A stretch of DNA of 64,000 nucleotides. Origin: an uncultured Bacteroidales bacterium (GTDB lineage: Bacteria; Bacteroidota; Bacteroidia; Bacteroidales; UBA932). The DNA is taken from contig CAMVMG010000007.1 in assembly GCA_947168525.1 (NCBI GenBank), positions 31,543 through 95,542 on the forward strand. The letters are read 5' to 3'. The position numbers were made by a program, and so were the translations under genes. A model generated the notes under the pieces. That model did no database searches. It saw nothing but the letters and a program-made list of their open reading frames with translations, and was not told where the DNA came from. Positions 44,341 to 52,520 of the stretch are shown here, piece by piece (within the stretch, counting starts at the first letter, position 1; every line of letters begins with the position of its first letter).

Positions 44341-45396
44341 ATGGATATGAAAGTCAAGCATTTTATAGTTATTTCCATGGCTGTCCAGGTGCTACTTGGT
44401 TGCAAACAAAACACGAAAGATATGAGTAATCTTACCCTCACCCAGGAATGGGACAAGACCTTCCCGAAATCAGAACTTGTCAATCATTGCAAGGTCACCT
44501 TCCACAACCGCTACGGCATTGAGCTGGCGGCGGATATGTATGTTCCCAAAGATGCAGAGGGGAAACTCCCCGCCATTGCGGTGAGCGGCCCCTTTGGCGC
44601 CGTGAAGGAGCAGTCCAGTGGCCTGTATGCCCAGCACATGGCGGAAAGGGGCTTTCTGACCCTTGCTTTCGACCCTTCCTTCACCGGTGAATCCGGCGGT
44701 GAGCCCCGCAGGATGGCATCTCCGGACATCAACACTGAGGATTTCCTGGCTGCCGTTGACTTCCTCTCCACCTATGACCTGGTTGATCCGGAGCGCATCG
44801 GCATCATCGGTATCTGCGGTTTTGGTGGTATGGCCATCAATGCAGCCGCGCTTGACCCGCGCATCAAGGCAACAGTGACTTCCACCATGTACGATATGAG
44901 CAAAGTCAATGTGGAAGGCTATTTCGCCAGCGAGGATACGCCCGCCCAGCGGATGGAGAAGCGCAAAGCCCTGGCTACCCAGCGTACGAAGGACTATGCT
45001 TCTGGTTCGTACGAGCGGGCTGGGGGAGTCATCGACCCGCTCCCGGACGACGCTCCCTGGTTCGTCAAAGACTATCACGCCTACTACAAGACACCGCGGG
45101 GCTATCACAAGCGCAGCGGCAACTCCACCGACGGCTGGAACGTCATTGGATGCCAGAGCTTCCTGAACCAGCCTCTGCTCTCCTGGGCCGGTGAAATCGA
45201 GAATCCCGTACTCCTCATCCACGGCGAGAAGGCCCACAGCCGCTATTTCAGCGAGTATGCCTATGGTCTCCTTACTGGCGACAACAAGGAACTTCTGATC
45301 ATTCCGGGTGCTTCCCATGTGGACCTCTACGATGATGTAGCCGGAGTGATTCCCTACGACAAAATTGAGGGTTTCTTCAAGACATATCTGAAATAG
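44341..45396 (+). CDS. Alpha/beta hydrolase lipoprotein (dienelactone hydrolase-like)
   Basis: Exported hydrolase of 351 aa. It has a lipoprotein signal with lipobox VLLGC (Cys ~20), then the alpha/beta hydrolase fold: MYVPKDAEGKLPAIAVSGPFG, TLAFDPSFTGESGGEPR, and a nucleophile-elbow-like GIIGICGFGGMAINAA, with Cys in the nucleophile position (G-x-C-G-F-G-G) as in dienelactone hydrolases. Late PVLLIHGEKAHSRYFSEYAY and PGASHVDLYD supply the acid and His. Start could also be the ATG at 44347. It is followed 1 nt later by the cyclophilin-like gene. Confidence 0.85.
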   Translation: MDMKVKHFIVISMAVQVLLGCKQNTKDMSNLTLTQEWDKTFPKSELVNHCKVTFHNRYGIELAADMYVPKDAEGKLPAIAVSGPFGAVKEQSSGLYAQHMAERGFLTLAFDPSFTGESGGEPRRMASPDINTEDFLAAVDFLSTYDLVDPERIGIIGICGFGGMAINAAALDPRIKATVTSTMYDMSKVNVEGYFASEDTPAQRMEKRKALATQRTKDYASGSYERAGGVIDPLPDDAPWFVKDYHAYYKTPRGYHKRSGNSTDGWNVIGCQSFLNQPLLSWAGEIENPVLLIHGEKAHSRYFSEYAYGLLTGDNKELLIIPGASHVDLYDDVAGVIPYDKIEGFFKTYLK

Positions 45397-45397
45397 T

Positions 45398-45898
45398 ATG
45401 ATTCGCACATTAGCCATCGGAATCCTGTCGACGGTTATTCTCCCGGCCATGCTCGCCTGCGAGAAACTTCCCGATCCAGTTGTACCTGATCCGCCCCAGG
45501 AAGAAAACGACAATTCCGGAGGAACCGATACTACCATGCCTGAGACCATCAAGATTACCGTGTCCGGAAAGACGCTTCCGGTGAAGATTGAAGACAACGA
45601 AGCCACTAAGGCCCTTGTGGCAGCTTTGCACGAAGCCTCTATCACCTATGAAGCCCACGATTACGGTGGCTTCGAGAAGGTGGGACCGCTGGGACGGACG
45701 CTTCCTGCAAACAACTCACAGATTACTACGCAACCCGGGGATGTCATCCTGTATAGCGGTAATCAGATTGTGCTGTTCTACGGCAGCAATACCTGGAGCT
45801 ATACACGCATCGGCAAGATGCAATACAGATCCTTGGATGAATTAAAGTCATTCCTGAAAGCGGGAGAAGGGAATATTTCCGTTACTTTGTCGTTATGA
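45398..45898 (+). CDS. Cyclophilin-like fold lipoprotein
   Basis: Lipoprotein of 166 aa with lipobox AMLAC (Cys ~20), a Pro/Glu-rich linker (~22-47), and a compact beta domain: IKITVSGKTLPVKIEDNEAT, HDYGGFEKVGPLGRTLPANN, TTQPGDVILYSGNQIVLFYG and WSYTRIGKM. This fits the bacterial cyclophilin-like fold family, often beside flavodoxins and small reductases. The molecular function is unknown. Its stop overlaps the ATG of the truncated FMN-reductase frame (ATGA), so the original operon was hydrolase-cyclophilin-like-reductase. Confidence 0.82.
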   Translation: MIRTLAIGILSTVILPAMLACEKLPDPVVPDPPQEENDNSGGTDTTMPETIKITVSGKTLPVKIEDNEATKALVAALHEASITYEAHDYGGFEKVGPLGRTLPANNSQITTQPGDVILYSGNQIVLFYGSNTWSYTRIGKMQYRSLDELKSFLKAGEGNISVTLSL

Positions 45899-46214
45899 AG
45901 AAAGTAGTAGTCATATCAACCAGCCTCCGCCCTGGTTCCAACAGCAATGCGTTGTTGGTGGAGAGATTTGCAGAAGGCGCAAAGGCTTCCGGAAACGAGA
46001 GGAATCCACGCCAAAGCGTGCCGACAGCGGCCTGCAAGGCTTGATAGATTGTTTTGAGAAGGCAAGCCTCAAATATTTGTCGGCGGCGTAACAAATCCCC
46101 GCGATATAACCGACAATAACAAGTTGGAAGAGCCATAAGAACTTGGGCTAGCTCGGGCTGATTGTGAATAATCAATCCCTCTGCTTTCCCCGTTTTTTGA
46201 TAGAGGTCTGGCAT
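45882..46214 (-). CDS. Unrecognised minus-strand ORF with its own promoter
   Basis: 110-codon frame starting MPDLYQKTGKAEGLIIHNQ. The first ~72 codons (46214 to ~45998) are in unique sequence. The remainder is antisense to the broken FMN-reductase gene, so the frame is chimeric. A minus-strand -7 box (TACCTTTG, 46236-46229) sits 14 nt upstream of the ATG. I do not recognise any domain. It may be the 5' part of a gene cut at the same junction, or not coding at all. Confidence 0.25.
   Translation of the reverse strand: MPDLYQKTGKAEGLIIHNQPELAQVLMALPTCYCRLYRGDLLRRRQIFEACLLKTIYQALQAAVGTLWRGFLSFPEAFAPSANLSTNNALLLEPGRRLVDMTTTFFITTK
45895..46044 (+). pseudogene. Truncated NADPH-dependent FMN reductase/flavodoxin-type gene
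   Basis: The frame starts MKKVVVISTSLRPGSNSNAL and continues LLVERFAEGAKASGNE, the typical start of NADPH-dependent FMN reductases (FMN phosphate loop S-x-R-x-x-S-N-S). After about residue 35 (~45998) the sequence changes to an unrelated tail that stops after 14 codons. The rest of the gene, ~130 residues, is missing. Its ATG overlaps the preceding stop. The break marks a deletion or recombination junction. Confidence 0.8.
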
Positions 46215-46236
46215 CAGACCTCCGGATGCAAAGGTA
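46203..46236 (-). promoter_or_regulatory. Inverted repeat next to a minus-strand -7 box
   Basis: GAGGTCTG-GCAT-CAGACCTC (46203-46222) is a perfect 8-bp inverted repeat. It lies just downstream of TACCTTTG (minus strand, 46236-46229) and spans the expected transcription start. It could be an operator or a 5' hairpin. Confidence 0.45.
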
Positions 46237-46303
46237 CGAATAATCTTCGAGAAGTGCAGCCGGTATATGCCATGATAGAAAAGGGGGCATGTCGCAGAAA
46301 ATG

Positions 46304-46333
46304 CGTAACTTTACTTCGATAAAACGGACTTTA
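46304..46333 (+). repeat. Promoter-like repeat, copy 2
   Basis: CGTAACTTTACTTCGATAAA followed by ACGGACTTTA, 27 of 30 identical to the copy at 43286-43315. Here it sits 1 nt before the ATG of the small DUF3784-type gene, and TAACTTTA would serve as its -7 box. Confidence 0.7.
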
Positions 46334-46334
46334 T

Positions 46335-46640
46335 ATGATTTGGTGGCTCATCTTTCTCGCGGTAATCCTGGTTCTCGTTGGGATAGCATATCTTCGGGGT
46401 AAATGTGATGGATTCATAGCCGGTTACAACACGTCTTCCCCGGAGAAGCAGAAGAAGTATGATATCAAACGCCTTCGGCTCATCGTGGCCTGTTTCCATT
46501 TTGCTCTGGCCGTCCTGTTCTTTCTCTACTTGATGAAGAACGCTGATTTAGCAGCAACAATCCATCTATCCTGCGTGGCCATTCTATCGGTCGTTGCGAT
46601 AGTTTTAGCCAATACCTGGGCGAAGAAAAGAGGTAACTAA
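46335..46640 (+). CDS. DUF3784-like small membrane protein
   Basis: 101-aa protein with three hydrophobic segments: MIWWLIFLAVILVLVGIAYL, LIVACFHFALAVLFFLYLM and IHLSCVAILSVVAIVLANTW. Between TM1 and TM2 is AGYNTSSPEKQKKYDIKRL, the signature I associate with DUF3784. Function unknown. The promoter is the repeat copy directly upstream. Confidence 0.7.
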   Translation: MIWWLIFLAVILVLVGIAYLRGKCDGFIAGYNTSSPEKQKKYDIKRLRLIVACFHFALAVLFFLYLMKNADLAATIHLSCVAILSVVAIVLANTWAKKRGN

Positions 46641-46662
46641 ATTCCCTATTTTCGAATTGAAT

Positions 46663-46692
46663 ATACCCCATCCTTCTGGACTATCGGGGTAT
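46663..46692 (+). terminator. Weak hairpin after the DUF3784-like gene
   Basis: ATACCCC (46663-46669) pairs with GGGGTAT (46686-46692) around a 16-nt loop, and GTGCTTTTATGTTT follows. It could end the upstream transcript, though the stem is short and the T-run is interrupted. Confidence 0.35.
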
Positions 46693-47513
46693 GTGCTTTT
46701 ATGTTTACGAGAAGTTCAGTTCTGGTGGTGGGGATAAAGAAGACCCCCGCCTGACATGAGCCAAGCGAGGATCTGCTCGTTGGTGAAACGGGACATCAGC
46801 ATCCACGTCCGTCGCCTGATACACCGCGTTCGTTGTAACCCCCGGTTGTTTTCTCCTTCACCCGGAAAACAAATACAGGCTAATGATACCTAAAACCTCG
46901 TCAGCCTGCGTTCTATTTTGGATTCTTTTTCATCTCAAAGGAGGACATCACTTTCAAACTGGACGAAGGAAGGTCTCTTTCCGTTGGACTCTCCAACATG
47001 GGGCATGCTCTATGACAATCTTGCCATGTCACACAAGAAGATATCTCTCGAGGTTTATGTAAAGTGTTCACGAAAGATATGGGAAAAAGAAGGATGCTTT
47101 CTGATTGCCAAATTAATTTGCAATGTATTTTATGCTAAAACATCTTTTCTATCTATCAACTAATGCATTTAGAATGAAGTATAAACGCAACCTTTCAAAC
47201 ACGATGGAAGCCTCAAGTGAATTTCCATGGTTTGCTTTTATGCATCTCCTCGATCTTCCTGGAGATACAGAAATCGAGCCTCACGAAGAGAGCTTCTTTT
47301 CAAGACCCGTCCTTTAAAACTACTTTTTCATCACCCGAAAAAATGTTCTCCGGTATAGATTTCCCTAACTGTCCTGATTGTTGTAACTGTGTTCTTAAAG
47401 AAAACGTATTACAAAAGATAACATTCAGTATTTTCGAAACATTGGAGCACAAATAAAGAAGGTCAGCATTAACCAGGAAGATCTCTATAGCCTATTCTAA
47501 AATTCAATCAAGT
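46693..47513. other. Gene-poor degraded stretch
   Basis: About 820 bp with no gene I can support. It holds scraps of coding-like sequence. On the minus strand near 46745-46815, a frame reads MSRFTNEQILAWLMSGG. On the plus strand near 46935-47000, a frame reads SKEDITFKLDEGRSLSVG before hitting a stop. The rest is AT-rich. It looks like decayed accessory DNA. Confidence 0.5.
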
Positions 47514-47702
47514 ATGAAAAAGAAAGTTCAATCCATTATTCTATTGTGTTTCATTTTGCTACTGATATTATTAGAAATAGTCTCTGTGGTGATAAGTGTC
47601 CGCTCAGATAACCCGTCTGACCTCCCTCATTCGTTATTCTTCTTAATTACATTTCTGCTCATAGTAATAGGTATTGTAATATATAGAAAAAAGAATAAAT
47701 AA
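47514..47702 (+). CDS. Small two-helix membrane protein
   Basis: 62-aa protein starting MKKKVQSIILLCFILLLILL, with a second hydrophobic segment LFFLITFLLIVIGIVIYRKK and a basic tail. This is a plausible small membrane protein, but I see no family, no clear promoter and no operon partner. It sits among remnants, so it could be a fragment. Confidence 0.45.
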   Translation: MKKKVQSIILLCFILLLILLEIVSVVISVRSDNPSDLPHSLFFLITFLLIVIGIVIYRKKNK

Positions 47703-47864
47703 TTAATACTGAACATTTTTTCAACTATATCTTGGCGTGTTCGACCAGCAATTATAGAATTCTTTATACCCTGGTGGATATTTGGAATAATTACGCTTGT
47801 TATATGACGGCTGCGTGCTATGGCTGGATGTGATGCCCGGATAGGATAATAATGAGAACAGTTC

Positions 47865-47990
47865 TATGATGCTGAGAAAGAAAGGGTTATTACCTTTCTT
47901 TCCGACAACTTTGAACTTGGGACGCTTGTCATCGCCAACATCTATCGCAACAGTAGTTTATTAGATCAACTTATATCTTGTTATAGTTGA
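47865..47990 (+). mobile_element. IS4-type transposase remnant
   Basis: In-frame fragment YDAEKERVITFLSDNFELG followed by TLVIANIYRNS. This resembles the DDE-domain stretch of IS4-family transposases (FLTNNF.ISALEIANIYR.RW). It diverges after YRN and stops at 47988. No terminal repeats or other parts of the element are recognisable. Its 3' end overlaps the stop of the LuxR-type gene on the other strand. Confidence 0.65.
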
Positions 47991-48732
47991 TAGCATCAAA
48001 GACTGCTTCCGTGATACTGTTGACATCCAATTTCTTGAACATTTCCCTCTTGTATAACTTGATTGAATCTTCAGACTTGTTGAATATTGCTGCAATCTCC
48101 TTCATCGTATAGCCTTGAGACGAAAGATAAAGGATTTTTTTCTCCTGAAGGGTCAGGACTTCACCTTTTTTATAATACCAACGGTCTTTGTCCGGATAGT
48201 ACTGGAGAAATTCATTCTCTCCATGAATCTTCATTTCATAATAACCTAGATGCTTGATAGAAGAGAGCGAGGTGGTGCACAATACGAGCCAAAGATCTCC
48301 GTCTTCCGTCAGGGCTAACGGCGTCAGCCTTCGATGGCAGACTTTCTTCTCGCCACCAAAGTCATGGTTAAAATGAAAAGAGAAAACAATTTTACTACGC
48401 TCCTTCACGGGGAAGCTCAGAAACATTTCATATGCCTTTGCAAGGATAAACCTGAGATTCTCCAAGCTATCTTTTGCAAATGCGCGGTTGAAGCTGTTGA
48501 CTCCTTGATCGTTGATTTGCACTATCGGGTCATCCCAGAAAATGTCAGACAAGTCTTCACTGATGTACATGAACTCCTTCTTGAACATGTCGACGATAAA
48601 AACCGGCCGGAACATGTTTCGTTCGAATGCTTTAGTGAACTGGATATATATATCCTTTTTCTCGTACCGCTCTTCGGGTACGAGAATATTGCAATTCTGT
48701 GGAATCACATATTCTAATAATTTGTTTTTCAA
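47971..48732 (-). CDS. LuxR-type HTH regulator, TTG start
   Basis: Regulator of 253 aa. The N-terminal ~180 residues look like a PAS-type sensing domain (FRPVFIVDMFKKEFMYISED, HRRLTPLALTEDGDLWLVLC). The C-terminal LuxR HTH contains LTLQEKKILYLSSQGYTMKE, IAAIFNKSEDSIKLYKREMF and KKLDVNSITEAV. The first codon is TTG (AGATTG); no ATG is available until well into the sensing domain. A minus-strand -7 box (TACCTTTG, 48767-48760) lies upstream, within a perfect inverted repeat. Confidence 0.85.
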   Translation of the reverse strand: MKNKLLEYVIPQNCNILVPEERYEKKDIYIQFTKAFERNMFRPVFIVDMFKKEFMYISEDLSDIFWDDPIVQINDQGVNSFNRAFAKDSLENLRFILAKAYEMFLSFPVKERSKIVFSFHFNHDFGGEKKVCHRRLTPLALTEDGDLWLVLCTTSLSSIKHLGYYEMKIHGENEFLQYYPDKDRWYYKKGEVLTLQEKKILYLSSQGYTMKEIAAIFNKSEDSIKLYKREMFKKLDVNSITEAVFDAINYNKI

Positions 48733-48745
48733 TCTAAAAACTTTA

Positions 48746-48767
48746 TACCTTTGTCTTCACAAAGGTA
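48746..48767. promoter_or_regulatory. Palindrome made of two opposed -7 boxes
   Basis: TACCTTTGT-CTTC-ACAAAGGTA is a perfect 9-bp inverted repeat with a 4-nt centre. Each arm contains TACCTTTG, so promoter-like boxes face both ways. The minus-strand one serves the LuxR-type gene; no gene follows on the plus strand for ~570 bp. Confidence 0.6.
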
Positions 48768-49310
48768 CGATTTTTTGTCTAGCAGAAAAGAATATGCGGA
48801 CTACTACACAAAAGATATTTTGTCTGGGTGTAACGAAGGTTTGTTTGATCTGACGATGCAGAGAAAGTCCCGAACTATCCAAGTGATTTTTAAACACACA
48901 AAAAGTACCTAACCGGAAAATCACGGAATGAATAAAGAATAATGACTGGCGCCATTCAGCCACCATAGGGATGGGTCTTCTCCTTCAGGATCAGCCTGCC
49001 CGTGTAGGTATTCGAGCAGTACCGATGTCACTGGGGAGGGGGGCGCCGAACATAAATCTCTCTGGCATCACTTCCTCGACGTGTTTCACTTTGTGCGTTG
49101 CATAGGAGCAAAGGGTAGAATTAAGATTGGTGCAAAGGCAAAAGCTCTTTCCTTCAAATGGTTAGGAGAAACGCCCAGGAGAAAGAATTAAGGTTCCATT
49201 AATAAAGGCTTTGACGAAAACGCATGATAGAGCGCATTTAATTGATAATGAGACACATTCTTTTTCGTTATTGTGATCGTGGATTCTTGCCTGAGTCTGG
49301 TATTTTTAAC
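48768..49310. other. Intergenic stretch without a supported gene
   Basis: About 540 bp between the LuxR-type and DUF6377 genes. A short minus-strand frame near 48960-49010 (TGRLILKEKTHPYGG) looks like the tail of some protein. Nothing is complete. Confidence 0.45.
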
Positions 49311-49318
49311 TATATTTG
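49311..49318 (+). promoter_or_regulatory. -7 box for the DUF6377-like gene
   Basis: TATATTTG matches TAnnTTTG and lies 23 nt before the ATG at 49342. Confidence 0.5.
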
Positions 49319-49341
49319 CAGTACATCTATATAGTATTTGA

Positions 49342-50676
49342 ATGCCCATGATACGCTCTGGATTCATATTGTTTTTGGTACTGCTTGCTGGTTTGTCATG
49401 TTCAAAGAAGAACCAGATGATTGAACCTGTTCTTAAGGAGCTGGATGAGACCATTGACCACCGGCAGCGGTTCGAAAATGAAAAACAGGAGAGCATCACC
49501 CGCTTGAAAAGAGACTTGTTGGAAGCCAGAGATGCCCATAAGCGGACAGAGATATACTGCAGTCTTTTCGACGAATACAAGAACTACCAGTATGATTCAG
49601 CCTTTGTCTATGCAAAGTTGATAGAGAAGAGTGCCCTTCAAGAAGGCGGCAAGGTCGAGTATCGCGCCAAGGCCCAAGTGGCCCTTCTGCATTGCTTCAA
49701 GAGTGTGGGCTTCTTCAATGAGGCGGTGGATGTGATCCGGGCCTTTGACCCCAAGGATGTTCCGGCGCCGATATGTGCCGAGTTCTATTTCCTGGGTGCG
49801 GCGACCTGGCAGAACTTGAGTTCTTTCGTGAGCGGAACGGAAGCCTTAGCCTGCAAGTATGATGAAGAGAAGCTGGCGTGCTATGATAAAGTGCTTGAAT
49901 ATGCGGCTCCGGATTCATATCTATATGGATATGCGAACTTGGACAAGATGCTCATCGAGAATTACTCTGATTCCCTGGCCATATCTGCCCGTGACGCGTT
50001 CATCGTAACGAATGATTGGGATGACCATCAGAAAGCCGTCCAGTATTCCATTCTTTCAGAAGCATACAACAAAGTACAGAAATACGACGAAGCTGTTTAC
50101 TATCGTGCCCTATCGGCCATCCTGGATATTCGTTCCTGCACCCACGAAACGACATCGGCCAAGGTGCTGGCCGGGCACATGTACGCCAAGGGCGATATAG
50201 ACAGGGCCTACAAATACATCCAACAGGCCCAGTACGATGCGGAGTTCTATAATTCCCGGCTGAGGAATGCAGAAATCAACACCATTCTGCCGGTAATTGA
50301 GAATGGACGGTACAACTGGCTTAACAATCAAAGGTTACTGCTTTTTGTCATCTTGTTCGTTATCGCCGGCCTGCTTGCGCTGACTGTAGTCCTTCTCCTC
50401 GTTTTGAGATCCAGGAACAAGGTTCTGGCCCAGACGCACGCAAACCTGGCAGAAAAGACCAATCTGCTTGAACTGAGCAACTTGTCTTTGACAGAGGCGA
50501 TAGCAAAACTGCGCGAGGCGAATGAAATCAAAGACCAGTACATCATCCAGTCCCTTTATGGCAACACGGTTTTCGTCAATGAGGTCAACGACGCTGTCAA
50601 TGAAGCGGTCCGGGACATCACCCTCAAGCGCCCGGACGAAGCCAGATCCACTCTGTACCATATTGGTTGTACATAG
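49342..50676 (+). CDS. DUF6377-type TPR membrane regulator, C terminus missing
   Basis: Regulator-like membrane protein, here 444 aa. Seen: a lipoprotein-like signal (LLAGLSC, Cys ~20), helical repeats of TPR type (~40-320; KNYQYDSAFVYAKLIEKSAL, KYDEAVYYRALSAI), one transmembrane segment near residues 330-352 (LLFVILFVIAGLLALTVVLL), and a cytoplasmic coiled coil (AQTHANLAEKTNLLELSNLS). It then reads NEIKDQYIIQSLYGN, the DUF6377 start. Family members usually continue ~100 residues beyond RSTLYHIG with a conserved C-terminal region. Here the frame stops after HIGCT, so the output part is lost. Confidence 0.75.
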   Translation: MPMIRSGFILFLVLLAGLSCSKKNQMIEPVLKELDETIDHRQRFENEKQESITRLKRDLLEARDAHKRTEIYCSLFDEYKNYQYDSAFVYAKLIEKSALQEGGKVEYRAKAQVALLHCFKSVGFFNEAVDVIRAFDPKDVPAPICAEFYFLGAATWQNLSSFVSGTEALACKYDEEKLACYDKVLEYAAPDSYLYGYANLDKMLIENYSDSLAISARDAFIVTNDWDDHQKAVQYSILSEAYNKVQKYDEAVYYRALSAILDIRSCTHETTSAKVLAGHMYAKGDIDRAYKYIQQAQYDAEFYNSRLRNAEINTILPVIENGRYNWLNNQRLLLFVILFVIAGLLALTVVLLLVLRSRNKVLAQTHANLAEKTNLLELSNLSLTEAIAKLREANEIKDQYIIQSLYGNTVFVNEVNDAVNEAVRDITLKRPDEARSTLYHIGCT

Positions 50677-50988
50677 CGTCTATTTCTGTGAGGACTTAAG
50701 CATCCTGGTGTGTGAAGGAGTTATAAAGATGCTTCATAACCGGCATCTCCACCGCAGCATTACGAGTACCGATGAGGTAGGGGAGTCTCGGATGGATTAT
50801 CCAGCAGGGCAGACCAAGGCAGACATTGCGTTTACCCATCTGCCGACACCAGGTGTTCTCTCGCTCAGTGCATGCCCGGAGCGAGCCATCGTATTCCTCC
50901 GGTGCGACCTGGCCAGGGCGGCATCGAAGCCCCGGTAGCCGAGGTGCTTCTACTGCAGCGGCGATTTCACTTGTGTCAGTTTATTTTC
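50677..50988. other. Unassigned stretch beside the direct repeat
   Basis: About 310 bp between the broken DUF6377 gene and the direct repeat. It is locally GC-richer than its surroundings. Open frames cross it but none has a recognisable domain. It is probably left-over sequence from the rearrangement. Confidence 0.4.
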
Positions 50989-51133
50989 TTATTTCCCGAT
51001 GCAGAATAATTAATACACTAATAATCAATTAGTTATATATCACGTGGCAGAAATGTGGTACACAGAGTTCGTAAATAAAATGCTGCTAAACTGTATAAAT
51101 CCACATAGGCAGATGCATCTGTGATGTCTTCGG
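50989..51133 (+). repeat. Direct repeat A flanking a candidate island
   Basis: 145-bp sequence similar to 58215-58359 in the same orientation. Identical blocks include TTATTTCCCGATGCAG, ATAATCAATTAGTTA, ATGTGGTACACA, AGTTCGTAAATAA, AAATCCACAT and GTCTTCGG. About 72 of the first 90 positions match by eye. Copies A and B enclose the MATE-OMP-LytS/LytTR cluster and recombinase fragments. Confidence 0.8.
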
Positions 51134-51167
51134 TAAGGTGTTTTTACAAATAGTATAGCGAACTATA

Positions 51168-52508
51168 TCAGACATTATTCCGCGTGATTCTCAAACTCAA
51201 GGCCAGGATGACTGTCAGAATGCCGCTCGCAATGGCGGAGACGGTCGGCATGAGCCAGACTCCGTCCAGGCCGAAGATGGGCGTGATCAGGTAAAGGCAG
51301 GCTATCGGGAAGAACAGGGTTCCGAAAAAGGACACCGTCAAGGATCGTCCGGGTCGTTCAAGTGCCGTGAAATAGGAAGAGAAGCACATGTCGATCCAAC
51401 CGACCAGGTAAGAGAAGGAGAACAGTTTGATGGCGGTCACGCTCATCTCGGCGAGTGTCGTGTCGCCGGGTTTGATGAAGATCATCGCCACGTGACGACC
51501 GGCCAGCAGCATGAAAAAGAATGCAATGGCCGAGGTAATGACTGAAGCGGCCAGTACCCGTCTGAAGATGCTTCTCATCCTGTCGATCAGTCCTGCGCCA
51601 TAGCAATAACTGATGGCCGGCTGGAGGGCGTCGCACATCCCGAAACAGACCATGCCAATGATGCTGTCTACATACATCAAGATGGAGAACGCGGCAACGG
51701 CAGTAGTCCCGCCATATTTGAGAAGGAACAGGTTCATGACGATGCTCATCACGGACGCGGCGATGTTGCTGAACAGTTCGCTGGAACCATTGGCAAGGAT
51801 GCGGAAAAATCGGAGTGAAGATATATTCTTGCGGGTATAATAGACATCCATCCGCTTTCCCGTGAACAGTGCAAGCATTACGACGGATCCCAGGGCGATG
51901 GAAAGACAACTGGCGAAGGCCGCCGCCATGATTCCCTGATGCAGGACCGCGATCAGGATGAAATCCAGCAGGACATTGAGCCCCTGTGAGGCAATTCCGA
52001 TGTACATGCTGAGCCGCTGCTTCCCGCTGACTCGCAGATAGTTGTCAACGGCGAAATAGACCGGAATCAGCGGACCGAAGAGCGCATAAACCTTCAAGTA
52101 TTCTGTTCCGAAAGAAATGGCATTCTCCGTCGCCCCGGGGGCGATGACTGCTATGAATGGCCTGGCGAAAACGAAGCCAAGCACCGACAGGACGAGAGAG
52201 AATGCCAGGATGAACTTGATGGAAAAAGAGAAGACCCTTGAGGCCTTTTCGCGCTTGCCCTTGCCCAGCAGGACGGACATTTGGACCGAGGCCCCCGTGG
52301 CAATCATGTTGGAGATGGCCTCGATGATCAGGATGACAGGCATGATCAGATTAACGGCCGCCAGGGCATCTTCGCCCAGGAACCGTCCGACGAAAAGACC
52401 GTCTACAACTGAGTACAGTGCGCCGAAGACTGCCGTGACGACCTCGGGCAGCGCACAGCGGAAGAAAAGCCTCGTAGGAGGCGTGGTGGCGAACATTTCG
52501 GAATCCAT
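51168..52508 (-). CDS. MATE-family multidrug efflux transporter
   Basis: Inner-membrane exporter of 446 aa with ~12 hydrophobic segments. Seen: LPEVVTAVFGALYSVVDGLF, VGRFLGEDALAAVNLIMPV, SVQMSVLLGKGKREKASRVF (the MATE inter-helix loop), and the second-half counterpart YGGTTAVAAFSILMYVDSII. Sodium- or proton-driven export of organic cations or other small molecules is known for the family; the substrate here is unknown. It lies 12 nt downstream of the outer-membrane protein gene, so the two may be co-transcribed. Confidence 0.92.
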   Translation of the reverse strand: MDSEMFATTPPTRLFFRCALPEVVTAVFGALYSVVDGLFVGRFLGEDALAAVNLIMPVILIIEAISNMIATGASVQMSVLLGKGKREKASRVFSFSIKFILAFSLVLSVLGFVFARPFIAVIAPGATENAISFGTEYLKVYALFGPLIPVYFAVDNYLRVSGKQRLSMYIGIASQGLNVLLDFILIAVLHQGIMAAAFASCLSIALGSVVMLALFTGKRMDVYYTRKNISSLRFFRILANGSSELFSNIAASVMSIVMNLFLLKYGGTTAVAAFSILMYVDSIIGMVCFGMCDALQPAISYCYGAGLIDRMRSIFRRVLAASVITSAIAFFFMLLAGRHVAMIFIKPGDTTLAEMSVTAIKLFSFSYLVGWIDMCFSSYFTALERPGRSLTVSFFGTLFFPIACLYLITPIFGLDGVWLMPTVSAIASGILTVILALSLRITRNNV

Positions 52509-52520
52509 CGTCCCGTCAGT

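Noticed and set aside
46918..47456. Three short overlapping plus-strand frames of 64-81 codons, one with CPDCCNC
   Set aside because: No ribosome binding context, no promoter, and no recognisable family; the cysteine cluster alone does not support a peptide precursor without maturation genes nearby.
49188..49580. Minus-strand 130-codon frame
   Set aside because: It overlaps the promoter and start of the DUF6377-like gene and reads as its shadow.
50522..50938. Plus-strand 138-codon frame crossing the end of the DUF6377-like gene
   Set aside because: Its first third is a shadow of the real gene, and the rest has no domain.
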